From PALSA-1316 sp964499365 (GTDB taxonomy: Bacteria; Nitrospirota; Thermodesulfovibrionia; Thermodesulfovibrionales; UBA6898), in assembly GCA_964499365.1 (NCBI GenBank), contig CAZCKU010000006.1, forward strand, positions 143,572 to 207,571: a stretch of DNA of 64,000 nucleotides. Reading direction: 5' to 3'. The notes beneath the pieces are model-generated. The model did not search any database. It was not told where the DNA came from and worked only from the letters and a program-made list of their open reading frames with translations. Below, in pieces: positions 45,338-53,152 of this stretch. Numbering within the stretch: position 1 is the first letter of the stretch; the number at the start of each line of letters is the position of its first letter. A program made the translations under genes and the position numbers.

Positions 45338-46148
45338 GAATATTACTGTCGGCGGAGAGGGTATGCCGCTGATCATCGCAGGACCCTGCGTCCTGGAGGA
45401 TGAGGACTCGGCACGCCATACTGCACGGAGGCTCCGGGATATCTGCGGCAGCCTCGGGCTTCCGTTCGTCTTTAAGAGCTCCTTTGACAAGGCAAACAGG
45501 TCTTCGATCAGCTCATACCGGGGACCGGGCCTTGAGAAGGGTCTCGGGATACTGGCTGATATCAAAACTGAACTGGATGTCCCGGTTCTGTCTGATATAC
45601 ATACGGTCGCAGAGGTTGGGCCTGCGGCCGAGGTCCTCGATATACTCCAGATCCCTGCATTTCTCTGCAGACAGACGGATCTTATCACCGCAGCCTCCCG
45701 GACAGGCAGGCCGGTAAACATCAAGAAGGGCCAGTTCCTGGCACCGTGGGATATGGGCAATATCATCGACAAGTTTGTCTCGACAGGAAACAGGAATCTC
45801 CTGCTGACTGAACGGGGCAGCTCATTCGGCTATAACAACCTTGTCGTGGACTTCAGGAGTTTCCCGATCATGCGGGCGTTCGGCTATCCGGTGATTTTTG
45901 ATGTCACGCACAGCCTGCAGCTTCCCGGGGGCCTCGGGAACAGTTCAGGCGGCCAGAGAGAGTTCGCCGCTCCTTTTGTAAGGGCTGCGGCCGCACTCGG
46001 GGTGGACGGTTTTTTTCTTGAAGTCCATCCTGAGCCTGAAAAGGCCCTCTGTGACGGACCGAACATGGTCCGGCTTGACGACCTTTCGGAGATGCTCGGC
46101 TCCATCGTTGCCATAATCAGGGCGCTGAATATGCCGGGGACATCATGA
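45321..46148 (+). CDS. kdsA: Kdo-8-phosphate synthase KdsA
   Basis: A 275-residue enzyme joining PEP and arabinose-5-phosphate. Visible blocks are IIAGPCVLEDEDSARH (about 15-30), FKSSFDKANRSSISSYRGPG, the PEP site in LCRQTDLI, and FDVTHSLQLPGG. A Cys is present in AGPCVLE, as in all KdsA. The key metal site position (N or C near residue 11-26) cannot be classed by eye as metal-dependent or not. Overlaps pyrG by 17 bases and the next gene by 4. Confidence 0.96.
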   Translation: MAINIKNITVGGEGMPLIIAGPCVLEDEDSARHTARRLRDICGSLGLPFVFKSSFDKANRSSISSYRGPGLEKGLGILADIKTELDVPVLSDIHTVAEVGPAAEVLDILQIPAFLCRQTDLITAASRTGRPVNIKKGQFLAPWDMGNIIDKFVSTGNRNLLLTERGSSFGYNNLVVDFRSFPIMRAFGYPVIFDVTHSLQLPGGLGNSSGGQREFAAPFVRAAAALGVDGFFLEVHPEPEKALCDGPNMVRLDDLSEMLGSIVAIIRALNMPGTS

Positions 46149-46708
46149 GAAATACGGCGGCTCCTGGCAGCCGTATATTCTTTTTGTTGCAGGCCCTCCT
46201 GTCTGCAGCCCTCTTCTGCTCGGTCTCAGCGGCGACCGCGGAAGAATCCCCTCAGAGGGAGGTTTCGCCTGCTTTTACCAATAAGGACCTCGAACAATAC
46301 AAGCCTCAGTCTGCTGCAGAAACCCCTGCCGACGATCCGGCTGCCAGGGGATCAGTCCGGACAAACGGTGACCAGAAACCTGACAAACGGCAGAGGGCAG
46401 AGACCGCTTCTGACCGGAGGGAACAGGAATACTGGTGCAAAAAAGCGAGACAGATAAGGAAGGGGCTCACCCTTGCACAGGATGAAGTCCATGAACTGAC
46501 CGCCAGGCTTAAAGAACTTTCCACGGTGAAGGCGCAGACCACGGGAAAAAAGCTGGCGAACATCGATAAACAGCATAGCAAGACCACCAGGGACCTGAAG
46601 GCTGCCGGCAAGCGTCTGAAGGAGCGGCAGGAAACCCTGGCCGAGCTTGAAGATGATGCGCACCGTAACAATATCCCCCCGGGCTGGCTGCGATGCCAGT
46701 TCGAGTAG
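46145..46708 (+). CDS. Secreted coiled-coil protein of unknown function
   Basis: A 187-residue protein with a likely signal peptide (IFFLLQALLSAALFCSVSAA, cleavage near residue 32). A disordered polar stretch follows (about 35-90) and then a helical, lysine- and glutamate-rich coiled coil (about 95-175). Two cysteines flank the coil (YWCKKARQ and the C-terminal LRCQFE). No family is recognised. Positioned inside the Kdo operon, it may serve the periplasm or envelope; that is only an inference. Its start overlaps kdsA by 4 bases. Confidence 0.7.
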   Translation: MRNTAAPGSRIFFLLQALLSAALFCSVSAATAEESPQREVSPAFTNKDLEQYKPQSAAETPADDPAARGSVRTNGDQKPDKRQRAETASDRREQEYWCKKARQIRKGLTLAQDEVHELTARLKELSTVKAQTTGKKLANIDKQHSKTTRDLKAAGKRLKERQETLAELEDDAHRNNIPPGWLRCQFE

Positions 46709-46724
46709 GCAGGAGAACGCTCCG

Positions 46725-47690
46725 GTGAACCTTATTGATACAGCAAAGAAAGTCCTGAAGACCGAGGCTGATGCTGTCTATGGCCTTATCGATAAACTCG
46801 ATGAGGGCTTTGACAGGGCAGTTGACATAATCTATACCAGCACCGGCAAGGTCATTGTCACCGGCATGGGAAAATCCGGCCTGATCGGCAAGAAGATCGC
46901 CGCGACGCTCGCCTCGACCGGGACCCCTGCCTTCTTCATGCATCCGGCTGAGGCAAGCCACGGAGATCTCGGCATGGTCAGCGCCGAGGATGTTGTTATC
47001 GCTATCTCCAACAGCGGCGAAACCGATGAGCTGACCGGTCTGATCCCGTTTCTGAAGAGGTTCGACATCCATCTCATCTCCATGACCGGCAAAGGCGATT
47101 CAACCCTGGCCAGGTCAGCTGATGTCAACCTGGACGTCTCGGTGGCCGAAGAGGCCTGTCCCCTGGGTATCGTCCCGACGGCCTCAACAACGGCAAGCCT
47201 GGCCATGGGGGATGCTCTGGCCGTGGCCCTGCTAATCAAGCGGGGCTTTGATGAGAAGGATTTTGCGTCCTTCCATCCAAGCGGAAGCCTTGGCAAAAAA
47301 CTGCTGATAAAGGTGAGGGACCTGATGCATGCGGGAGATGCCCTGCCCTTCGTTGAACCGCAGGCCCCGATGATCAGCGCAGTCGTTGAAATATCATCGG
47401 GCAGGCTCGGTATTGCCCTGGTCACCGACCGGGACAGGAAACTGCTGGGAGTCATCACGGACGGCGACATCCGCCGCGGCGTCGAAAAATGGGGAAAGGT
47501 ATTCTTCGATATGACGGCTGCCGATGTCATGACAAAGGACCCGCGGACCATTGCCGGCAGCGAACTGGCTGCAAAGGCCCTGTCGGTCATGGAGCACCAT
47601 TCCATCACCGTGCTGGTAGTACCGGACGGCGAAAACCGGGTCGAGGGAATCATCCACCTGCATGACATACTGAAAAAAGGAATCGTGTAA
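46725..47690 (+). CDS. kdsD: Arabinose-5-phosphate isomerase KdsD
   Basis: A 321-residue isomerase that makes arabinose-5-phosphate from ribulose-5-phosphate. The SIS domain (about 35-180) shows VIVTGMGKSGLIGKKIAATL, AEASHGDLGMV and AISNSGETDEL. A CBS pair forms the C-terminal third (about 200-320). I chose the GTG at 46725 (VNLIDTAKKVL) because AGGAG lies 10 bases upstream; an ATG at 46647 would add 26 residues of poor composition that overlap the previous gene. Normal length for KdsD/GutQ. Confidence 0.95.
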   Translation: MNLIDTAKKVLKTEADAVYGLIDKLDEGFDRAVDIIYTSTGKVIVTGMGKSGLIGKKIAATLASTGTPAFFMHPAEASHGDLGMVSAEDVVIAISNSGETDELTGLIPFLKRFDIHLISMTGKGDSTLARSADVNLDVSVAEEACPLGIVPTASTTASLAMGDALAVALLIKRGFDEKDFASFHPSGSLGKKLLIKVRDLMHAGDALPFVEPQAPMISAVVEISSGRLGIALVTDRDRKLLGVITDGDIRRGVEKWGKVFFDMTAADVMTKDPRTIAGSELAAKALSVMEHHSITVLVVPDGENRVEGIIHLHDILKKGIV

Positions 47691-47694
47691 AGAC

Positions 47695-48231
47695 ATGACG
47701 AAGTCAGCCGCTGTCCGGAAGGCGGCAAAAAAAATAGAACTGCTCATTCTTGACGTCGACGGCGTGCTGACAGACGGGAGCATCATCCTCGACAATGCCG
47801 GAAATGAATACAAGACCTTCCATGTACGTGACGGCCACGGCATCAGGATGCTGCTCAAATCAGGCATCAGGGTCGCCATCATAACGGGCCGTTCTTCAAA
47901 AGTGGTGGAACGCCGTGCTGCCGAGCTCGGGATAACCGAGGTCTTTCAGAAATGCCATGACAAGATAGTGGCGTATGAAACCCTGCTTCGGAAATACGGC
48001 CTTGCCGATACAGCTGTTGCGTATGTCGGTGACGACATCGTCGATATTGCGGTCATGAGGAGGGTCGGGCTTTCTGTCGCGGTTGCCGATGCAACAGGGG
48101 AAGTAAAGGATATTGCCTCCATGGTCACGAAAAACAGGGGGGGCAGGGGGGCGGTTCGGGAGGTTTCCGATTTTATCCTGAAGTCCAGGGGTCTCTGGAG
48201 GGCATTGTTCAGTGAGTATCTTAAGACTTAA
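47695..48231 (+). CDS. kdsC: Kdo-8-phosphate phosphatase KdsC
   Basis: A 178-residue HAD phosphatase of the C0 subgroup, without a cap domain. HAD motif I is LLILDVDGVLTDGSI (nucleophile Asp near 20), motif II is IITGRSS, motif III is the lysine region KCHDKIVAYE, and motif IV is YVGDDIVDIAVMRRVG. The tetrameric C0 type removes phosphate from Kdo-8-P. It follows kdsD by 4 bases and overlaps pgsA by 20. Confidence 0.95.
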   Translation: MTKSAAVRKAAKKIELLILDVDGVLTDGSIILDNAGNEYKTFHVRDGHGIRMLLKSGIRVAIITGRSSKVVERRAAELGITEVFQKCHDKIVAYETLLRKYGLADTAVAYVGDDIVDIAVMRRVGLSVAVADATGEVKDIASMVTKNRGGRGAVREVSDFILKSRGLWRALFSEYLKT

Positions 48232-48754
48232 CCTTCCGACAGCCCTTACCCTGAGCCGGATTGTCCTGATCCCGTTCTTCGTACTCTCGGTTTATCATCA
48301 TCCCATCCTGGGTGCCCTGATCTTCGCAATAGCCTCCATCACCGACTTCCTCGACGGCTACCTAGCGCGGCGCTCCGGTCAGATAACCACCTTCGGGATA
48401 ATCATGGACCCGATAGCCGATAAGTTTCTGATCATTTCGGCGCTGGTTGTCCTGGTCGATATGGAGCGGCTGACAGCCTGGATTGCGATCATCCTGATTG
48501 TCAGGGACTTTCTGATCACCGCCCTCAGGGTCGTGGCCCTTTCACGGGATATCGTCATACCTGCTGAAATGGGGGGCAAGCTCAAGACCGCCGCTCAGAT
48601 CACCGGTATACTCTGCATAATTCTTATGGGTACCATCTTTGACCATCTCCCGTTTGACCTCTACGACATCGGGCTGGTCTCCATATGGGTAGCGCTCTTT
48701 CTTTCGGTCGTCTCCGGAATACAGTATACCGTCTCATTCTGGAGGAAGATCTGA
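48212..48754 (+). CDS. pgsA: CDP-diacylglycerol-glycerol-3-phosphate phosphatidyltransferase PgsA
   Basis: A 180-residue membrane enzyme of the CDP-alcohol phosphatidyltransferase family making phosphatidylglycerol-phosphate. The signature D-G-x2-A-R-x8-G-x3-D-x3-D is seen in DGYLARRSGQITTFGIIMD, then PIADK. About four membrane helices. N-terminus LNLPTALTLSRIVLIPFFVL is typical of PgsA. Ends in CTGA shared with the plsY start. Confidence 0.93.
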   Translation: MSILRLNLPTALTLSRIVLIPFFVLSVYHHPILGALIFAIASITDFLDGYLARRSGQITTFGIIMDPIADKFLIISALVVLVDMERLTAWIAIILIVRDFLITALRVVALSRDIVIPAEMGGKLKTAAQITGILCIILMGTIFDHLPFDLYDIGLVSIWVALFLSVVSGIQYTVSFWRKI

Positions 48755-49335
48755 ACAACATCGTCGTCCTGTTCATGGCGTTCTTCCTTGGCTCTATCCC
48801 TACCGGCCTTCTCATAACCAGGGCGCGCGGCATTGATATCAAAAAGACAGGAAGCGGAAATATCGGGGCAACCAACGTCCTGAGGACTACAGGGAAGCTG
48901 CCGGCCCTCCTGACCCTTATCGGAGACATGGCAAAAGGAGCTGCAGCTGTCGGGATTGCGAAATATTTCGGGCTGGATATATTCTGGACCGGCATGGTCG
49001 GCCTGATCGCTGTTGCGGGCCACATCTTCTCAATCTTCCTGAGCTTCCGGGGCGGTAAAGGCGTTGCAACCGCTCTCGGCGTTTTGTTGATTTATTCTCC
49101 ACAAACCTGCCTGTTTACTATTATAATATGGCTTATGACCGTTGCGATATCCCGATATTCTTCTTTGGGGGCCCTGGTCTCCTTCGCCCTGCTGCCGGCA
49201 AGTATCGTACTGCTGGATTCCAGGGAGAAGCTCCCTTTTGCGCTTCTCGTCCTGCTGCTGATCGGCCTGAAGCATCGAGAAAATATGCAGAGGCTTGTCG
49301 CCGGCACAGAATCGAGGATCGGACAGAGACCATGA
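48751..49335 (+). CDS. plsY: Acyl-phosphate:glycerol-3-phosphate acyltransferase PlsY
   Basis: A 194-residue membrane acyltransferase that starts phospholipid synthesis. PlsY motifs are FFLGSIPTGLLI (motif 1 serine), GSGNIGATNVLRTTG (motif 2, glycerol-3-phosphate loop) and SFRGGKGVATALGV (motif 3). I propose a CTG start at 48751 because GGAGGA lies 5-10 bases upstream, the family-expected N-terminus begins there, and CTGA overlaps the pgsA stop. An ATG at 48775 would leave almost no residues before the first helix, and an ATG at 48685 lies well inside pgsA. Confidence 0.9.
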   Translation: MNNIVVLFMAFFLGSIPTGLLITRARGIDIKKTGSGNIGATNVLRTTGKLPALLTLIGDMAKGAAAVGIAKYFGLDIFWTGMVGLIAVAGHIFSIFLSFRGGKGVATALGVLLIYSPQTCLFTIIIWLMTVAISRYSSLGALVSFALLPASIVLLDSREKLPFALLVLLLIGLKHRENMQRLVAGTESRIGQRP

Positions 49336-51044
49336 AGCGACTCTTCATCATCCTGGCGATTCTGGCGGTGCTGGTCCCGGCCGCCGTCCTCGTACCGGAT
49401 AACGCAGGGGGAGACGATTTTTATGAGGCCCAGCTGAACCGTGGGATCCAGAATTCCGACGCGTATGCATATCTCCTGATGAAGCAGGCTGATAGAGACA
49501 GCGCCGCGGGTGCAGCTCTGCTGAATCAGGCCGCCAGCTATGCTCCTGACCTGCCGGCCGTCCATTTTGCGCTCGCCAGGAACAGCCTTTCTTTCACCGG
49601 AGCCGGCCTGCTCCAGAGCATCGATCATCTCGTCAACGGTTTGAATGCATACGCCCGAAACTTTTGGTGGTCTTTCACCCTCTCCGGTGCCCTGTTCTTC
49701 AGTCTCGTGCTTTCCTTTGTCCTGGCATATGCCATTGTCATCGCCGTCAGGCTGCCTCTTGATATCCCGCTGATCACGCACGATCTCAACGAAAGTCCGC
49801 CGAGAATCTTCGGTCTGGCTGTTCTTATTCTGCTTTCTGCCCTGAGCCCTCTCTGCCTCATCGCGGGTATCCTGGTCCTGCTCGGGATCTATATGAGCAG
49901 GACTGACCGCTACGCCGTATTTGGTTTTCTGCTCTTTCTGGTTTTCCTGCCCCTGGTTATGGCTGCAGCATCCCTCTATATCAGCGCGCCCTCATCGGGC
50001 GCCATAAAGGCTGTCGTACAGACAAACGAGCTCAAGGGAAACGAATACGCCATAGCAAATCTCGGCAGGAGCACCCAGGACACTGAGCGCTTCTCGTATG
50101 CGCTCGCGCTGAAACGGGAGGGATTGTTCCGCGAGGCTATAGCCATCTACACACAGCTGAACGAAAAAAAGCCCGATGCCCGGGTCCTGGTCAACCTCGG
50201 CAACTGTTATGTCGGACTGTATAACTTTCAGGAGGAAAGCAAAGGCAACCTTGATCAGGCGGTGAAGTACTACAGCAGTGCGATCGCCACAAGACCGGTG
50301 GCCTCTGCCTACTATAATCTTTCACAGGTCTCCCGTGAGCTGCTTGAGTTCGAAAAGGGGGACGAGTATTTCAAGGCAGCCCTCTCGACCGACCGGACAG
50401 CCGTCGGCCGGTACAGGGCCGTCTCGGGCAGACAGTCCAACAGGTTTGTTGCCGATGAAACGCTGACAGGCAGCGAACTTTGGGACTATGTCCGCGGCAG
50501 CACAAAGAAGGTGTTCACTTTCGGCCTGGCTTTTCTGCCTCCATCTGCCATCTCACTGCTGGCGGTGGTGCTGCTGATCGTATTCGTTCTGCTCCCCGGT
50601 CGCCTGAGCCATACCGCCTATCGCTGCAGAAAATGCAGCACGATCCTCTGCAACCGCTGCGAGCGGGACCTTGTGGTCGGCCAGATATGTTCTCAGTGCT
50701 ACGGATCACTGCTGAAACTCGCTGAACTGGATGTCAGGGAGAGGGTCGCCAGAATTCTATCCATTTACGACCAGCAGAAGAAAAGGCGTGATGTGATGAA
50801 GATTCTGTCCTTTGTACTGCCCGGAGCGTCCCACATCTATGCAGGCAGGATACTCCAGGGTCTTCTGATGCTCTGGCCGTTTCTCTTTTGCGCAGTGTTT
50901 CCGCTTATCAGTGCCTTCTTCTTTCCGGGAAGCAGCCTGATATCTCACGGCCTTGTCAGCCTGACCCTGCTCCTGCTTGCCCTGTTCATTTATGGAGCAG
51001 CAAACATTTTCACCCGACGGGGGATTTCAAAGGGATGGCTCTAG
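49332..51044 (+). CDS. Membrane TPR protein with zinc-ribbon-like cysteines
   Basis: A 570-residue protein. The start at 49332 overlaps plsY by 4 bases (ATGA) and gives an N-terminal signal or helix (LFIILAILAVLVPAAVLV). Further membrane segments follow (about 120-145, 160-185 and 190-215). Then come TPR repeats (about 245-380: LALKREGLFREAIAIYTQLN, VLVNLGNCYVGLYNFQEE). After another helix (about 405-425) a cluster CRKCSTILCNRCERDL and CSQC probably binds zinc. The last part, VLPGASHIYAGRILQGLLML, is a hydrophobic pair. Function unknown; topology suggests an envelope scaffold. Confidence 0.8.
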   Translation: MKRLFIILAILAVLVPAAVLVPDNAGGDDFYEAQLNRGIQNSDAYAYLLMKQADRDSAAGAALLNQAASYAPDLPAVHFALARNSLSFTGAGLLQSIDHLVNGLNAYARNFWWSFTLSGALFFSLVLSFVLAYAIVIAVRLPLDIPLITHDLNESPPRIFGLAVLILLSALSPLCLIAGILVLLGIYMSRTDRYAVFGFLLFLVFLPLVMAAASLYISAPSSGAIKAVVQTNELKGNEYAIANLGRSTQDTERFSYALALKREGLFREAIAIYTQLNEKKPDARVLVNLGNCYVGLYNFQEESKGNLDQAVKYYSSAIATRPVASAYYNLSQVSRELLEFEKGDEYFKAALSTDRTAVGRYRAVSGRQSNRFVADETLTGSELWDYVRGSTKKVFTFGLAFLPPSAISLLAVVLLIVFVLLPGRLSHTAYRCRKCSTILCNRCERDLVVGQICSQCYGSLLKLAELDVRERVARILSIYDQQKKRRDVMKILSFVLPGASHIYAGRILQGLLMLWPFLFCAVFPLISAFFFPGSSLISHGLVSLTLLLLALFIYGAANIFTRRGISKGWL

Positions 51045-52084
51045 AAGGTTCATTAACAGACTTCGGTCTCGCCGATATCCTCCAGCTGATCTATTTCCAG
51101 CGGAAGACAGGTGTATTGACTCTCGCCGGCAAGATGGACCGTGTGAGGCTCCTGTTTATCGAAGGCAAAATCACGGGAGCGGAATCAAAGCGCAGGATTG
51201 ACGACAACCGGCTGGGAAAGATACTCCTGAAGAAGGGCTTTGTCAAGGATGCTGAGCTGCAGTCCGTTCTCGAGGAGCAGAAGAAAACCGGGGCAAAGAT
51301 GGGGGCAATACTCATCAGGAAGGGGCTTGTCGACAGGGAACTGGTCCATGAAATACTCTCAAGCCAGATAACCGAGACCGTCATCCAGCTCTTCAGCTGG
51401 AAACACGGGTCGTATGAGTTTACGGCTCAGGGTATACCACAGGATAAGGACCTCGATCTTTCTCTGGACACCCAGCACCTTCTGATGGAGGGTCTCAGGA
51501 TCGTTGACGAGTGGTCAATGATCAAGGGAAGAATCTCTCTTGATACGCTCTTCAGGAGGACAGGGGACGACCCCTCTGCCCCGACTGAAGATGAGACCGA
51601 GGTCCTCAGCTGCGTCGACGGGGAAAATGATGTCAGCACAATCATCGACCTGACCGGCAAGGACAATTTTCTTGTATCAAAGACACTGTTGTCCCTGCTC
51701 GAAAAGGGGCTTATCGAAACGGTCGAAACGGTTAAAGTTGCTGAGCAGACGGGCGATCTCATGGCAGCAGGCCGGAGGAACCTGCTGGATTATGCTGCGC
51801 CGGCCTCTGTTCTGGCTGCGGTTGTGCTGTCCATCCTCGTCATGTTCCTGCAGCCTGCACAATATCTGAGGGAGTACCGGGCCTCGGTCAGGGTCGCGGA
51901 ACTCCGTTCTGCCATCCAGACCTACAAGATTGAACACGAAGCCTACCCCGAGCACCTCGATGCGGTCAGCACCTCCCGGGATCCCTGGGGGAGACCGTAT
52001 CGCTACCGTGCAGCAGATGGGTCCTTTTCCCTCCTGAGCACGGGAGCTGACGGTGCAGAGGGAACCGCCGATGATATCTACTGA
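51035..52084 (+). CDS. DUF4388/PATAN domain protein with GspG-like C-terminal domain
   Basis: A 349-residue protein. The N-terminus (1-40, ALEGSLTDFGLADILQLIYF and KTGVLTLAG) is a DUF4388 (PATAN-like) domain. A segment like MshEN follows (RLGKILLKKGFVKDAELQSV, about 55-100), then a winged-helix-like region to about 235. A membrane helix lies near 255-275 (AASVLAAVVLSILVMFLQPA-like). The C-terminus (about 285-349) is like type II secretion pseudopilin GspG: ELRSAIQTYKIEHEAYPEHL, DPWGRPYRY and LLSTGADGAEGTADDIY. Unlike a pseudopilin it lacks an N-terminal prepilin peptide. Function unknown. Confidence 0.75.
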   Translation: MALEGSLTDFGLADILQLIYFQRKTGVLTLAGKMDRVRLLFIEGKITGAESKRRIDDNRLGKILLKKGFVKDAELQSVLEEQKKTGAKMGAILIRKGLVDRELVHEILSSQITETVIQLFSWKHGSYEFTAQGIPQDKDLDLSLDTQHLLMEGLRIVDEWSMIKGRISLDTLFRRTGDDPSAPTEDETEVLSCVDGENDVSTIIDLTGKDNFLVSKTLLSLLEKGLIETVETVKVAEQTGDLMAAGRRNLLDYAAPASVLAAVVLSILVMFLQPAQYLREYRASVRVAELRSAIQTYKIEHEAYPEHLDAVSTSRDPWGRPYRYRAADGSFSLLSTGADGAEGTADDIY

Positions 52085-52829
52085 AAACCCGCAGCAGCGC
52101 AGGGGTGTCGTCTTGCTGAGCGGGGGCCTCGATTCAGCGACAGCAATGGCAATGGCGATGGCTGAGGGGTACGAAATCTATGCGCTCAGCTTTGATTATC
52201 ACCAGCGCCACCGCGTCGAGCTTGAGGCCGCCAGAATGGTGGCTGACAGTCTTGGGGCCAGGAGACACCTCGTCGCCTCGTTCGATCTCAGGGAGATCGG
52301 CGGTTCGGCTCTCACCGCTGATATAACCGTACCGAAGCAGGAGGCTCCGGGCATGCCGATTCCTGTCACCTATGTCCCTGCACGCAACACGATCTTTCTG
52401 TCATTTGCGCTGGCCTGGGCCGAGGTGCTTGAGGCTCCCGATATTTTTATCGGTGCCAATGTTATGGACTACAGCGGTTATCCTGACTGCAGGCCTGAAT
52501 ATCTCTCATCATACGAAGCTATGGCTAACCTCGCAACAAAAGCAACCGTCGAGGGGAAGTTCAGATTTTCGATAAAGGCCCCTCTCCTGTCGATGACAAA
52601 GGCCGAGATCATAACCAGAGGGACGGCACTGGGGGTCAATTACGGCATCACCTGGAGCTGCTATGACCCCCAGCCCCCGATCGATAAAGCCCGGGGAGCA
52701 GACGGGGCTGCATTTGGCGGTTATGCCCCGTGCGGGGAATGCGACAGTTGCAGATTCAGAAAGAAAGGCTTTGCAGAGGCCGGCCTGACCGACCCGCTGG
52801 AAGCGTTATACGCTATAAATGTCGAATGA
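52071..52829 (+). CDS. queC: 7-cyano-7-deazaguanine synthase QueC
   Basis: A 252-residue ATP-dependent enzyme forming preQ0 in queuosine synthesis. The PP-loop is VVLLSGGLDSATAMAMA (about 13-29). Other features are ALSFDYHQRHRVELEAA, VPARNTIFLSFALAWAE, and the zinc cysteines in CYDPQPP and CGECDSCRFRKKGF. I chose the ATG at 52071, with AGAGG 9 bases before; a GTG 6 codons upstream is possible. It overlaps the previous gene by 14 bases. queF is at 29718; queD and queE are not in this window. Confidence 0.96.
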   Translation: MISTENPQQRRGVVLLSGGLDSATAMAMAMAEGYEIYALSFDYHQRHRVELEAARMVADSLGARRHLVASFDLREIGGSALTADITVPKQEAPGMPIPVTYVPARNTIFLSFALAWAEVLEAPDIFIGANVMDYSGYPDCRPEYLSSYEAMANLATKATVEGKFRFSIKAPLLSMTKAEIITRGTALGVNYGITWSCYDPQPPIDKARGADGAAFGGYAPCGECDSCRFRKKGFAEAGLTDPLEALYAINVE

Positions 52830-52868
52830 TTTTTGATATGATACTCTAAAATAGATACGGAGGAGGGT

Positions 52869-53150
52869 ATGATGGAAGAGAAACTTTCACACGAGGCGTT
52901 TATAAGAAAGGCGATCGTAAGCCTGAGAAAAGAGGGTTTCAAGGGAATCCATACGGTCTATTCAGGTTTCAATGAGGCCTTTAAGAAATACTTTCCCGGA
53001 GAAGACCCCGTCGAAACGACCAATGCCCTTGCCCGGGACGGCAAGATTACGATAAGGCCGGTAAAAGGCGGTGTCATGCTGTACCTCCCCGAGGATGCCC
53101 CCGGAGCGAGCAGCGCCGACCAGGCCCTCAAGAAGATGGGTCTCGGCTGA
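52869..53150 (+). CDS. Small protein of unknown function
   Basis: A 93-residue soluble protein with a strong ribosome binding site (GGAGGAGGGT) and two adjacent ATGs. It has a helical N-terminal half (HEAFIRKAIVSLRKEGFKGI) and a winged-helix-like end, ALARDGKITIRPVKGGVMLY, which looks like the wing of a small DNA-binding or ribosome-associated domain. Family not named by me. It is 3 bases before selA. Confidence 0.7.
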   Translation: MMEEKLSHEAFIRKAIVSLRKEGFKGIHTVYSGFNEAFKKYFPGEDPVETTNALARDGKITIRPVKGGVMLYLPEDAPGASSADQALKKMGLG

Positions 53151-53152
53151 TA

